NCBI RefSeq assembly: GCF_018531495.1
Contig: NZ_JAHDTI010000013.1
Span: forward strand, 248,001-312,000
Source of the DNA: Nonomuraea sediminis
Lineage (GTDB): Bacteria; Actinomycetota; Actinomycetes; Streptosporangiales; Streptosporangiaceae
Direction of reading: 5' to 3'
Length of the DNA: 64,000 nucleotides
This document shows positions 15,744 to 23,783 of this stretch, one piece after another. Below the pieces are notes generated by a model. That model saw only the letters and a list, made by a program, of their open reading frames with translations. It made no database searches and was not told where the DNA came from. Within the stretch, counting starts at the first letter, position 1. Each line of letters begins with the position of its first letter. Both the position numbers and the translations under genes were made by a program.

Positions 15744-16918
15744 CGCGGCTGCTGGTCACCACGCCGTTCGTCAGCGCCGCCGCGCCCCTGGCCTACTCCG
15801 CCGCGGGCTACTTCGTCGCCCTGCAGATCCAGGCGATCGACAACGCGGACAAGGTGCGGAACCTGACCGTCGTGAACGTGATGGGCGCCGTCGCGGCAAT
15901 GATCGCGCAACCCCTCGTCGGCGTGCTGTCCGACCGCACCCGCACGCGCCTGGGCTCACGGACGCCGTGGATGGCGGCGGGCGCGCTGGTCGGTTCCCTC
16001 GCACTGGCGCTGGCCGGGCTGGCCACGACGACCGCCCTGCTCGTCGTGGCCGTGATGGCGGTGCAGTTCGGCTTCAACGCCTTTCAGGGGCCGTTGTCGG
16101 CGATCCTTCCCGACCGGGTGCCTTCCCGGCTGCGCGGCAGGTTCTCCACGCTCTTCGGGCTCGGGGCCGTCCTCGCCGCGATCCTCGGGCCCGTCGTCGC
16201 CTCCGCGTTCGCCACGCGTATCCCGCTCGGCTACGCCTGCGTCGCCGGGGCCGCTCTGCTGATCATCGTGGTCTTCGTCGTGCTCAATCCCGAGCCCGAC
16301 AACCGCGGTGAGGCCTTCTCCGCACGGGCCCTCGGGGTCAATCCGCTGCGGCATCCCGATTTCCGCTGGGCGTTCGTCGGACGGATCCTGCTGTTCACCG
16401 GCTTCTCCATGGTCAACTCCCTCACGCTCTACATCGCCCAGGACTACGTCGGGCTGACCGTCGCGGAGGCCGCGCGGATCGTTCCCCTGATCGGGGTGGC
16501 GGGGCTGCCCGGGTTCCTGCTGGCCATCGCCGTGTCAGGGCCGCTGTCCGACCGCCTGGGCAGGCGCAAGGCGCCCGTGCTGATCGGCGGGCTGGTCATC
16601 GCGGCCTCGGCGGCCTTCCCGCTGATCTGGCCGACGGTCGCGGGCCTGGTGGTCTCCGCGATCGTCCTCACGATCGGCTTCGGGATCTTCGTCGCGGTCG
16701 ACGTGGCCCTCGTGTCGGAGGTCCTGCCGAGCGAGCACGACTTCGCCAAGGACCTCGGCGTGATCAACATCGCCGCGACGCTCCCGAACACCATCGCCCC
16801 CGTCGCGGCGGCCGTCATCGTCACGATCTCCGGAGGTTACGGCGCGCTCTACCCCGCGCTGGCCGTCATCGCCGGAGCCGGAGCGCTGGCCGTCCTGCCC
16901 ATCAAGGGCGTGCGGTGA
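15731..16918 (+). CDS. MFS transporter (cassette gene)
   Basis: The 395-residue protein has about 12 predicted membrane segments. The MFS signature loop between helices 2 and 3 reads GVLSDRTRTRLGSRTPWM, and the matching loop in the second half reads GPLSDRLGRRKAPVL. The RTRLGSRTPW variant resembles the glycoside-pentoside-hexuronide/SLC45-like branch seen in sugar and metabolite transporters. Its ATG at 15731 lies inside the SDR gene (13-nt overlap), and the TetR gene follows 16 nt downstream. Whether it imports the substrate of the enzymes or exports a product is not visible. Confidence 0.85.
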   Translation: MASLTRLLVTTPFVSAAAPLAYSAAGYFVALQIQAIDNADKVRNLTVVNVMGAVAAMIAQPLVGVLSDRTRTRLGSRTPWMAAGALVGSLALALAGLATTTALLVVAVMAVQFGFNAFQGPLSAILPDRVPSRLRGRFSTLFGLGAVLAAILGPVVASAFATRIPLGYACVAGAALLIIVVFVVLNPEPDNRGEAFSARALGVNPLRHPDFRWAFVGRILLFTGFSMVNSLTLYIAQDYVGLTVAEAARIVPLIGVAGLPGFLLAIAVSGPLSDRLGRRKAPVLIGGLVIAASAAFPLIWPTVAGLVVSAIVLTIGFGIFVAVDVALVSEVLPSEHDFAKDLGVINIAATLPNTIAPVAAAVIVTISGGYGALYPALAVIAGAGALAVLPIKGVR

Positions 16919-16934
16919 CCTAGGCTCGCCTCCG

Positions 16935-17549
16935 ATGGCCAAGACACATGACGCCGAACGGGCCGGCATCGAACGGCGCGCCAAGATCGTCAACGCTGCT
17001 CTGACGTTGTTCGCGACCCAGGGCTATCGGGGCACCTCGCTCATGGCCGTGGCCGAGGCCGCCGGGATCACGCAGTCCGGCCTGCTGCACCACTTCTCCA
17101 CCAAGCAGGCTCTGCTGGCCGAGGTCCTCGCGGAACGCGACCGCCAGACGTTCGACGCGGTCGAGATCGGCCGTGACTACTCGGGGCCCGCCGTGCTGCG
17201 GGCGCTGGAGATCGTGCACGACATCGTCGAACGCAGCCGGGGCAACCGCGAGCTCACCCGGCTGGGGCATCTGGGGGCCTTCGGCTCGAACGAGATCCCG
17301 GAGATCGCGCTGGCGTGGGCACGGGAGCGTACCCGGACGTTCCACGCGAACCTGTCGGCGCTGGTGGCGGAGGGCATCGCGGTCGGGGACGTGCGGGCCG
17401 ACGCCGATCCGGACGCCGTGGCGTCCCTGGTCATCGCGACGATCTCGGGGCTGGAGGAGCAGTGGCTGCTCGACGAGTCCTTCGACATGCTCGGTGCGGT
17501 GCGCGCGTTCGTCCGCCTGCTGCGCCACGACCTCCTCGTCACGCCCTAG
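16935..17549 (+). CDS. TetR-family transcriptional regulator
   Basis: The 204-residue protein has an N-terminal TetR helix-turn-helix: RAKIVNAALTLFATQGYRGTS, then VAEAAGITQSGLLHHFSTK, with the typical G-x-L-x-H-F-x-x-K recognition segment. The C-terminal helical domain is ligand-binding and dimerising. It closes the SDR-MFS operon, and the ACTGA-GTAG-TCAGT dyad upstream of that operon is a likely target. It probably derepresses the cassette when the transported or oxidised substrate binds. Confidence 0.88.
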   Translation: MAKTHDAERAGIERRAKIVNAALTLFATQGYRGTSLMAVAEAAGITQSGLLHHFSTKQALLAEVLAERDRQTFDAVEIGRDYSGPAVLRALEIVHDIVERSRGNRELTRLGHLGAFGSNEIPEIALAWARERTRTFHANLSALVAEGIAVGDVRADADPDAVASLVIATISGLEEQWLLDESFDMLGAVRAFVRLLRHDLLVTP

Positions 17550-17730
17550 CCTTCCGTGCCCCCCGGGGAGGTGGGTCCGGTGCGTCGTGGCGGCGGCCTG
17601 CCCCACATCACCGGAGGAGCGTCTCCCTGGACAGAGCCCGGCCGAAGTGCGGCGACTGGCGGTGGGGGCGGCCTTGCCGTACGGCATGATCTTGGTGTGA
17701 TGGCCGGAAACGGCCCAGTACCCTTGACAT

Positions 17731-18690
17731 ATGGCAGCAGGCGGCAGGGCGGGCAGGCCCGCGAAGAAGAAGGGGCCCTCGAAGGGCACCGGCGGGCAGA
17801 AGCGTCGGAGCCTGGAGGGCAAGGGCGCGACCCCGCCGGCCGAAATGCGGCATTGGTACAAGGACAAGGCGCGCACCGAGCGGATCGCGCGCGAGGAACG
17901 TGGCGGCGTCGGGCGTCCGGCGGCCGCGCGGCCGCGGCGGGCCGAGGACGCGCCCGAGCACATCGGCGGCCGCAACCCTGTGCTCGAGGCGCTGCTCGCC
18001 GGGGTGCCCGCGAGCGCGCTGTACGTGGCCCAGCGCATCGACAACGACGACCGCGTCCGCGACTCCATCAAGATCGCGGCGGAGCGTGGGATCGCGCTGC
18101 TCGAGGTCACCCGCGACAAGCTCGACCGCCTCACCGACGGCGCGGTCCACCAGGGGGTGGCCCTGCAGATCCCCGCCTACGACTACGCCCACCCGGCCGA
18201 TCTGGTGGAGCTGGCGCGCGACGCGGGCGAGGTGCCGCTGATCGTGGCGCTCGACAGCGTCACCGATCCCCGCAACCTGGGTGCCATCGCCCGTTCGGCC
18301 ACCGCTTTCGGCGCTCACGGCCTGCTCATCCCGGCCCGCCGTTCCGCCGGGGTCACGGGCGGGGCCTGGAAGACCTCGGCCGGTAGCCTCGCCAACCTCC
18401 GCGTCGCCCGCGCCGCCAACCTGACGGCGGCCCTGCGGGAGTACCGCGAGGAGGGCCTGTTCGTCATCGGCCTCGACGGCGAGGCCAAGGTGAACCTCGA
18501 TGACGCCACCCTCCTGTCGGAGCCCCTCGTCGTCGTGGTCGGCTCGGAGGGCAAGGGCCTCTCCCGCCTGGTACGCGAACAATGCGACACCCTGGTCCGC
18601 ATCCCCATGCAAGCGGCCGCCGAGTCCCTGAACGCCGGCGTGGCCGCAGGGGTGGCCTTGTACGAGGTCGCTCGTCATCGACGCCACTGA
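17731..18690 (+). CDS. rlmB: 23S rRNA 2'-O-methyltransferase, RlmB/SpoU (TrmH) family
   Basis: The 319-residue protein has a basic Lys/Arg/Gly-rich N-terminal extension (about residues 1-65), typical of actinobacteria. The SpoU substrate-binding domain starts at IGGRNPVLEALLAG, and the SPOUT knot domain carries the three motifs ALDSVTDPRNLGAIARSA, VVVGSEGKGLSRLVRE and IPMQAAAESLNAGVAAGVAL. These motifs define 2'-O-ribose methylation, in RlmB at G2251 of 23S rRNA. The position two steps after cysS supports rlmB. The ATG at 17731 follows GGCCG-GAAA-CGGCC (a small hairpin) and lacks a strong ribosome-binding site. Confidence 0.9.
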   Translation: MAAGGRAGRPAKKKGPSKGTGGQKRRSLEGKGATPPAEMRHWYKDKARTERIAREERGGVGRPAAARPRRAEDAPEHIGGRNPVLEALLAGVPASALYVAQRIDNDDRVRDSIKIAAERGIALLEVTRDKLDRLTDGAVHQGVALQIPAYDYAHPADLVELARDAGEVPLIVALDSVTDPRNLGAIARSATAFGAHGLLIPARRSAGVTGGAWKTSAGSLANLRVARAANLTAALREYREEGLFVIGLDGEAKVNLDDATLLSEPLVVVVGSEGKGLSRLVREQCDTLVRIPMQAAAESLNAGVAAGVALYEVARHRRH

Positions 18691-18711
18691 CCGTCTACAC
18701 TGATAGGCCGC

Positions 18712-18784
18712 GCCGACGTAGCTCAATCGGCAGAGCATCTGTCTTGTAAACAGAAGGTCAGGGGTTCGATTCCCCTCGTCGGCT
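18712..18784 (+). tRNA. tRNA-Thr (anticodon TGT)
   Basis: The 73-nt cloverleaf has acceptor arms GCCGACG / CGTCGGC, D arm GCTC/GAGC, anticodon stem TCTGT/ACAGA around loop CTTGTAA (anticodon TGT, reading ACA) and T arm AGGGG-TTCGATT-CCCCT. No CCA is encoded. The discriminator base is T. Integrative-element relics begin directly downstream, so this gene is the likely former attachment site. Confidence 0.97.
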
Positions 18785-18793
18785 CTGCAGCTG

Positions 18794-18828
18794 AAAGGCC
18801 CTTTCCCATGATCGGGAGAGGGCCTTTT
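18794..18828 (+). terminator. Intrinsic terminator after tRNA-Thr
   Basis: AAAGGCCCTTTCCC (18794-18807) pairs with GGGAGAGGGCCTTT (18814-18827, one wobble), followed by T/C. A near copy, including flanking GGCTCTGC, occurs after the DinB gene at 47734. Confidence 0.85.
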
Positions 18829-18863
18829 CGATCTTGTACAGCACGGTTTTACAGCAACCGCCG

Positions 18864-19307
18864 CTACTCGAAGATGTCCTGACCCTCGCGGCCTGAGGGG
18901 TCCATGGTGAGTAGGTCCTCGTGCAAGCTTTGTACGGCTCTGCCGGTGAGTTCGCCTGAGGGGGCGGTCTCCATGAGCCGCCAGCCGGGGGTGTTCGCGG
19001 GTGCCTTGTCGTCGCGCCCGTAGGCGGTGAGGGTGTAGAGGAGGCTGAACACCGCCTCGTAGGCAGCGACCTGAGCCACGCGGGCGAGGTCGACCGGGTT
19101 TACGTCGCGGGCAAGCAACCGGGAAGCGGCGGGGATGCCTTCCAACGCGCCCGGAGCAGCCCAGGAACTGATCAAATCCGGCCAGATGTGCCGCAGCGCC
19201 AGGAAACGAGCGAGCTGCGGTATGTCCTCGGAGATCTCCGAATGAGCCCACGCTTGGGGATCGTCAGCACCCAGCGAGGCGAACAGGTCCTGTAAGTCTT
19301 GGTTCAC
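18864..19307 (-). CDS. Hypothetical protein, all-helical, in the tRNA-Thr island
   Basis: The 147-residue product from the GTG at 19307 begins VNQDLQDLFASLGADDPQAW and continues with amphipathic helices (FLALRHIWPDLISSW, AYEAVFSLLYTLTAYGRDD). No motif identifies a family. It lies 5 nt behind a small zinc-ribbon gene on the same strand, so the two are likely co-expressed. The composition is less GC-extreme than the core genes and it lies between tRNA-Thr and recombinase relics, which suggests it came with the element. AGGAG lies 13 nt upstream of the GTG, a loose fit, so the start could differ. Confidence 0.55.
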   Translation of the reverse strand: MNQDLQDLFASLGADDPQAWAHSEISEDIPQLARFLALRHIWPDLISSWAAPGALEGIPAASRLLARDVNPVDLARVAQVAAYEAVFSLLYTLTAYGRDDKAPANTPGWRLMETAPSGELTGRAVQSLHEDLLTMDPSGREGQDIFE

Positions 19308-19312
19308 CCGCT

Positions 19313-19603
19313 CTATGGTCGCTCCTCTTCTTCGTATCGATCCAGGATCTCGTCGAGGACCTTCAGCCACACTGATCGCTGGGGAGCGGGGAAGTGGTAC
19401 CGGCACTCACGACATTTCCAGCTCATCTCCAGGGCGTCGTCCCACAAGATGCATCCGGCCAAGAGCAGTTCTCCAGATTCCGCCGCCGCCCTCGCGGCGG
19501 GAGTCGGTAGGCCGAACAGCACAAGCAGGGTGTCACCGGAACAGCGTGGGCATCGCGGAGACGGCATCCACACAGCATGCGGAGACCCCGGGGTGGTGTC
19601 CAC
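19313..19603 (-). CDS. Small zinc-ribbon protein
   Basis: The product of up to 96 residues carries two cysteine pairs, CPRC near residue 18 and CRECRYHF near residue 63, a spacing that fits a zinc ribbon. The C-terminus is acidic and ends DRYEEEERP. Either the GTG at 19603 or the ATG at 19567 (MPSPRCPRC) could be the start; neither has a well-spaced ribosome-binding site. It is followed after 5 nt by the hypothetical gene ending at 18864. The role is unknown; such small ribbons often act as adaptors or in nucleic-acid contacts. Confidence 0.5.
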   Translation of the reverse strand: MDTTPGSPHAVWMPSPRCPRCSGDTLLVLFGLPTPAARAAAESGELLLAGCILWDDALEMSWKCRECRYHFPAPQRSVWLKVLDEILDRYEEEERP

Positions 19604-19626
19604 CTCCCGGGGTCTCGTGACGATGT

Positions 19627-19885
19627 TCAGCCGAGTTCGAGGCTCTTGGCGAGGCGGTCAAGGGCCTTGTATGTTTCTGGGCTTGGGATCTGGGTGTAGA
19701 CGTTCATCGTCACCGAGATCTGGGAGTGCCGGAGGATCTGCATGGCCACCCGCGGGTGGGCGTCGAGGGCGGCCAGGAGTGAGGCGCAGGTGTGGCGGGT
19801 GTCGTGGACGCGGATCACGAGGACCTCGGCCTTGCGGCAGTGAGCGGCGAATGCACAGTTGAAGTTGCAGGGTTCGATCGGCGAT
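19627..19885 (-). pseudogene. 3' relic of a tyrosine-recombinase (integrase) gene
   Basis: The minus strand reads PIEPCNFNCAFAAHCRKAEV, then VIRVHDTRHTCASLLAALD and ILRHSQISVTMNVYTQ, before a stop at 19627. The HxxR box (HDTRHTCASLL), the following H (ILRHSQ) and the nucleophile tyrosine (MNVYTQ) are the signature of phage-type integrases. Only the C-terminal third remains, and the frame breaks upstream of PIEP. It lies next to tRNA-Thr, where an integrase gene normally sits after site-specific integration. A near copy lies at 40643. Confidence 0.85.
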
Positions 19886-20129
19886 TGCTCCGCCTGAAAA
19901 GCGGAAGGCTGGCAGAGTGGGTTCGCCCTTGCCCCTGATCACCTCCATTGAACAGCTAAAACGCCCCGAGCGATGCCGCGAGAAACAGGTTGTCCCTCGC
20001 GAGCGCGTAGGTCTGCTGCGGGTGGCCCGTGCATCCCCGCACACCCCGTAAGGGCCTGAGTATCCGCGCCGCCGCCCGCCATGCCCATAAGCCGTCGCCC
20101 CCGGCCCATACTGCCTGCAGGGTCGCCGC

Positions 20130-21215
20130 CTACGTTCGCGCGGGCACCGCGTACAGGACGGCGACGAGCGACTCGCCCTCGAATCCGATGCGCACGCTGT
20201 CCGGATCCTGACGGATGGCGGCGGGAGCAGCGGCTTCCGGCACCGCGGACGGGGGCACCGGCATCGGGTGGAACCCGGCCTCACGCAGCCGGGCGAGCCA
20301 GGTGGCGGTCGGCTCGTGACGTTCGTAGCGCTCCTCGTCGTCGGCTGTGCCGACGATGTCGGCGACCTCGCGGCGGAAGAACAGCTTCATCGCGTTGCGG
20401 TCGGCGGCCGCCACTTCCAGCGCGTCTATCAGCCGGAAGACGGTGTGGAAGTGCTCCCACGAGTTGTGGAACCGCTCGGGGAGCGCCACCCGATGATGGT
20501 CGGAGTCCGGCTCGCACAGCACCACGACGTCCGGCTCGGCCGCGCGCAATCTCTCGAAGAACGTGTTCCGCTCGTCCACGCCGGACGGACTGTCCCGGAG
20601 GTGGTGCAGCGCGAACGCGGCGTTCATGACCAGCGGACGTGGCGCACGGCGTACCAGGTCCCAGTCCTCGCCGGTCATGTGTTCGGCGAGTCGGGGCACC
20701 CCGTGGAAGTCCAGCGTGACACCGGTGTCGCGGATGGCTCGTTCGGCCTGGCGGAGGCTGGCCGCCGCGGGGTCCACTCCGATGACCGTCAGCCGTCCGG
20801 GTGCCTGATCGCGGTCCGCGAGGGTGCGCAGCACCGCCGCCTCCTGGCTGCCGGAGCCGATCCCCACCGACAGCAGGGTGGCCTCGTCCTGACCGGCGAG
20901 GTGTCCGGCGAGGAGCGCGCCGCCGATGCGACCGGCCAGATTCACGATCGGCAGGTGTGCGGCCACCAGGTCGAACAGCTGGATCTGCGGACGCTCGAAG
21001 CTGCGGAGGTAGAGATTGTCCCGCTCGTCTTGGCGCGTTCCATGTCGGGCGGCCAAAGCGTCGTGATAGAGCAGATAGAGGAAGTCGTCGCCGCCTGCTT
21101 TCTCGGGGTTGATCACACTGCGGAGCTTTTCCAGCCAGCGCCCCGCCGTGTCGGCTCGGCCCGCGTCCGTCTCCTCCACGGCACGGCACAGCAGGTCGAA
21201 TGCATGGGAATTCAC
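20130..21215 (-). CDS. Bacterial GRAS-family protein (SAM-methyltransferase-like)
   Basis: The 361-residue protein matches the GRAS/SCARECROW-type fold: RPQIQLFDLVAAHLPIVN, the glycine-rich SAM-like motif LLSVGIGSGSQEAAVL, LTVIGVDPA, then LVMNAAFALHHLRD and VVLCEPDSDHHRVALPERF with HTVFRLIDALE. These correspond to the LHRI/VHIID, LHxL and PFYRE-like blocks of plant GRAS proteins. Bacterial GRAS proteins are predicted small-molecule methyltransferases or binders of unknown substrate. I prefer the GTG at 21215, with AAGGAAGG 7 nt upstream, over the TTG at 21221. The gene lies between an integrase 3' relic and a recombinase N-terminal relic on the same strand, so it seems to be cargo inserted into the remains of a mobile element. 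Confidence 0.7.
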   Translation of the reverse strand: MNSHAFDLLCRAVEETDAGRADTAGRWLEKLRSVINPEKAGGDDFLYLLYHDALAARHGTRQDERDNLYLRSFERPQIQLFDLVAAHLPIVNLAGRIGGALLAGHLAGQDEATLLSVGIGSGSQEAAVLRTLADRDQAPGRLTVIGVDPAAASLRQAERAIRDTGVTLDFHGVPRLAEHMTGEDWDLVRRAPRPLVMNAAFALHHLRDSPSGVDERNTFFERLRAAEPDVVVLCEPDSDHHRVALPERFHNSWEHFHTVFRLIDALEVAAADRNAMKLFFRREVADIVGTADDEERYERHEPTATWLARLREAGFHPMPVPPSAVPEAAAPAAIRQDPDSVRIGFEGESLVAVLYAVPART

Positions 21216-21384
21216 GTTCAAGCCTTCCTTCGACGTCGGTCATGATCGAGGATGCCGCGACGCCCTTGTAACCAACTTGGGACGGGCTTGGCGGTCAGGA
21301 ATGGACGAGGGCGCGCCCGCGCGACGACGTCGGCGCGGCTGCCGGGCAGCAGCGGCCCGCGCCGCCCCATCGGCGAGTGAGCCA

Positions 21385-21556
21385 GGCGGCGAGGCGGTGA
21401 GCGCCTCCAGGTCTGTCAGCGGGACCCGCGCACCGAGCTCGCGGGCGAGAGCGGCAGCGCGATCGCGTACGCCTTCTTGGTGTTGGCCTTGTCGATCGTG
21501 GCCAGGAATTGCTCCACCGCGGCGCCGAGTTCGGGCACGCAGTCGCGGGTTTGGCC
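21385..21556 (-). pseudogene. N-terminal relic of a tyrosine recombinase
   Basis: The minus strand reads VPELGAAVEQFLATIDKANT-KKAYAIA and, after a frameshift, ALARELGARVPLTDLEALT. This is the core-binding (SAM-like) domain typical of phage integrases, broken by the frameshift and lacking the rest of the gene. Together with the C-terminal relic at 19627 it may represent one integrase gene interrupted by the GRAS gene, or two different ones. Confidence 0.6.
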
Positions 21557-21878
21557 GACGGACGGTCCACGTCAAGAGAATCTGAGCGGATTTGCGGCTC
21601 TCCATAGCTGCACAGATCCGGGAGCCAGTTGAGTGCGTTCTGTAGTGATCGGCGGTTGCGTTCTGTGACCGTCAGGCCAACTCGGTGGGAATCGAAACGC
21701 GCCCGCCGTCCGAAATCATGTTTGTCGACCAAGGCAAACGATCACGAGACGGGCGCGAATACGGTGTCGGCGGAGTTTTTAGGTCTAGCGGGTGTGCGGG
21801 TTGAGTTCGTGGAGCGGGAGGGTCGCCAGGGGAGTGGCCCTTGCCCGCGTAGGTCCATTCGCTTGTCCAGGTCGACGT

Positions 21879-21953
21879 CGCGCCGGCGATGCGGAGAGAA
21901 CCGAGGACGCCGGAGGCGATGAGTTCGTGGAGCTTGTTGCGGGAGATGGCGAG
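21879..21953 (-). pseudogene. Excisionase/MerR-type HTH relic
   Basis: The minus-strand fragment LAISRNKLHELIASGVLGSL-RIAGA matches the helix-turn-helix of excisionase-like proteins, in which xxLxISRxxVYxLI is followed by a short wing. It has no start and no remaining partner residues. Its position directly after the RepSA-like relic is the order rep-xis-int of actinomycete integrative elements. Confidence 0.55.
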
Positions 21954-21956
21954 CCC

Positions 21957-22141
21957 ACAGCAGGGGAGCGGTGGCGTTGAACGGGACCGGACTGAGTGGG
22001 TGACCGAGGCATCCCCCTTTGTCCTTGTGTCGTGTGGTGCAGGACAAGGCGTGGCCGTGCGGGCAGGTGGGCGTGGCAGGGGAGGATGCGGTCGTTTCGT
22101 TCGCGGCGGGTGTGGACGGGGCCGAAGGTCAGGGTGACGAA
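21957..22141 (-). pseudogene. RepSA-like replication initiator relic
   Basis: Two blocks on the minus strand, in different frames, match pSAM2-type RepSA proteins: FVTLTFGPVHTRRERN (22,141-22,094), and CPHGHALSCTTRHKDKGGCL followed by GHPLSPVPFNATAPLLWA. In intact RepSA these correspond to the FVTLT...GPVHTR motif and the cysteine-rich ...RHxxxD..LGxPLCPxCFDY segment; the second cysteine pair is degraded here. Frame changes and missing flanks show a dead gene. Confidence 0.65.
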
Positions 22142-22332
22142 CAGGCATGGATGGGTGCTGACACCTTGTCGCGGCGGCGGATTCGGGCGGGCCAACCGCT
22201 CACGCTCGGGGGCCGGCGCCGTGGACGAGGCCTGTGACGAGTCCCGTGTTTCTTTCCCTCCCGGGGCGGTCAACCTGGAGCGGGGTTCAAGGAGTGTCAG
22301 GGGGTGGCTTGTCGCCGATGAGAGGAGACGGG

Positions 22333-22854
22333 GTGGATGCTGAGTTCGCGGAGTTCGTACGACATCGAGGCGAACACCATCTGAAAACGGCGGTCCTGTT
22401 AACCGGGGACTGGCACTTGGCCGAGGACCTGGTCCAGACCAGCCTCGGCAAGCTGTACAAGGTCTGGCACCGCCTGGATACCAGCAGCGGGCCGGACGCC
22501 TACCTGCGCCGCATCCTGGTGAACACCCATCGATCCTGGTGGCGGGCCCGCTGGCGGCGCGAGGTCCCGCGCGCCGACCTGCCCGACGGGGCGGGCGCCG
22601 CCGACATGGGCGAGGCGGGAGCGCTGGCCGAGGACGTACGTCAGGCGCTGGCGAAGCTCCCGGCCAAGCAGCGTACGGCGCTGGTACTGAGATTCTTCGT
22701 GGACCTCCCGGAGGCGGAAGTCGCCGAGCTGATGGGCTGCTCGGTCGGCACGGTCAAGACCCACACGCACCGGGGACTGCGCGCCATGCGGCAGTTGATC
22801 CCGCCTGACGTGCTGGTCAACCAAATCGAGCAGAAGGGGCGTGGCATCCAGTGA
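22333..22854 (+). CDS. SigE-family (ECF-like) RNA polymerase sigma factor
   Basis: The 173-residue protein has a sigma2 domain beginning VDAEFAEFVRHRGEHHLKTA and WHLAEDLVQTSLGKLYKVWHR, the core RNAP-binding helix, and a sigma4 domain ALAKLPAKQRTALVLRFFVD with the helix-turn-helix EAEVAELMGCSVGTVKTHTHR. I choose the GTG at 22333 because GAGGAG lies 5 nt upstream and the length matches the family; in-frame codons reach back to 22234. The stop overlaps the next gene by GTGA, giving the usual sigma/anti-sigma pairing. Targets are unknown. Confidence 0.88.
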   Translation: MDAEFAEFVRHRGEHHLKTAVLLTGDWHLAEDLVQTSLGKLYKVWHRLDTSSGPDAYLRRILVNTHRSWWRARWRREVPRADLPDGAGAADMGEAGALAEDVRQALAKLPAKQRTALVLRFFVDLPEAEVAELMGCSVGTVKTHTHRGLRAMRQLIPPDVLVNQIEQKGRGIQ

Positions 22855-23717
22855 CGAACCAACACGAGGAGCCATTCATGAAGGAACAAGAACTCCGCGT
22901 ACTGCTCTCCAGGGCCACTGAGGACGTGCCGGCGAGTGTGCGGCTAATGCCGGCTGTGCGGGCGCCCCGACGGAGGCGGGCGCGCGTGCTGGTCCCAGCC
23001 ATCGCCGGCCTGGGCGTGGCCGCGGTGGTCGGCACGGCCGTGCTGAGCCTGCCGGCGAGTCAGCCTTTCGCGCAGGCCGCGGTGATCGCTGCGGTCGACA
23101 CCACCTCCCAGTCCAGCTTCCGCTTCCACGAAACCATCGGGAACAGGAAGTGGGAGGGTGCCATCGATCCCGTACGCCAAGTGGGCGTCATCACCAACGC
23201 GGCGGAGGGGGACGAGACCCGCTTCGTCGGCGACAAGATGTACGGCCGTAACCCCGAGACCGGGACCTGGGCCGCCTATCCGCGCCCCGAGGTGGAGTTG
23301 GCCAACGCGTCGCCGACTGTCGCCCTGATCAAGCTGGGCGCGCTGAACCCCGACCAGGCCCTGGAGCGACTGCGCTCGGCCACGGACGTCAAGGAGAGCG
23401 GCACCGCCTCCGGCACGGGGTGGACCGGAAAGCGGTTCACCTTCTCGCTCAAGGATTCGGGCTCGGCGGCCCCGGAGAGCAAGAATGCCGATCTGGAAGG
23501 CGTCGTGGACGTGGACGATCAGAACCGGGTCCGCAGGCTGGAAGTCATCTTCGAAGACGGACACCGTATCGTCACGGAATTCAGCGACTACGGCACCCCG
23601 GTCGAGATTGAAGCCCCGCCAGCTGACCAGATCCGGCAGGAACCGTCCGTCAAGGTGGACAAGGGGTTCGCGGGCAAGTCCAAGGAGGGAGACTCCTCGG
23701 CCGAGGTCACCAAGTAA
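22851..23717 (+). CDS. Putative membrane-anchored anti-sigma / sigma-associated protein
   Basis: The 288-residue product has a short cytoplasmic N-terminus (MKEQELRVLLSRATEDVP-like), a basic stretch RAPRRRRARV, one membrane segment at about residues 47-69, and an extracytoplasmic domain of about 210 residues resembling LolA/RseB-like barrels (SSFRFHETIGNRKWEGAIDP, EGVVDVDDQNRVRRLEVIFE). This layout fits actinobacterial genes coupled to SigE-family factors, in which the cytoplasmic end may hold the sigma factor. A classical zinc anti-sigma HxxxCxxC motif is absent, so direct sigma binding is inference. The GTG start overlaps the sigma gene stop. A strong terminator follows. Confidence 0.7.
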   Translation: MTNQHEEPFMKEQELRVLLSRATEDVPASVRLMPAVRAPRRRRARVLVPAIAGLGVAAVVGTAVLSLPASQPFAQAAVIAAVDTTSQSSFRFHETIGNRKWEGAIDPVRQVGVITNAAEGDETRFVGDKMYGRNPETGTWAAYPRPEVELANASPTVALIKLGALNPDQALERLRSATDVKESGTASGTGWTGKRFTFSLKDSGSAAPESKNADLEGVVDVDDQNRVRRLEVIFEDGHRIVTEFSDYGTPVEIEAPPADQIRQEPSVKVDKGFAGKSKEGDSSAEVTK

Positions 23718-23745
23718 GCGTCCTGACGACCGGCACCCTCCCGGA

Positions 23746-23783
23746 GCCCCAGGCCCGTTCCCGCCGGGGAGCGGGCCTGGGGC
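23746..23783 (+). terminator. Intrinsic terminator after the sigma/anti-sigma operon
   Basis: GCCCCAGGCCCG (23746-23757) pairs perfectly with CGGGCCTGGGGC (23772-23783). There is no clear U-run, but the stem is very GC-rich. The rest of the gap to 23982 shows no gene I can support. Confidence 0.75.

Larger units (their letters stand above)
21222..22332. other. Gene-poor stretch of mobile-element debris
   Basis: No intact gene is supported here. The minus strand contains recognisable relics of a recombinase N-terminus (about 21,385-21,556), an excisionase HTH (about 21,879-21,953) and a RepSA-like initiator (about 21,957-22,141), listed separately. Between 21,560 and 21,730 a further minus-strand frame (VDKHDFGRRARFDSHRVGL) is uninterpreted. 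Confidence 0.7.

Noticed and set aside
21665..21715. tRNA or tmRNA 3' fragment on the minus strand (GCGTTTCGATTCCCACC)
   Set aside because: It resembles a T arm, but the stem does not pair well and no acceptor or anticodon arm is present.
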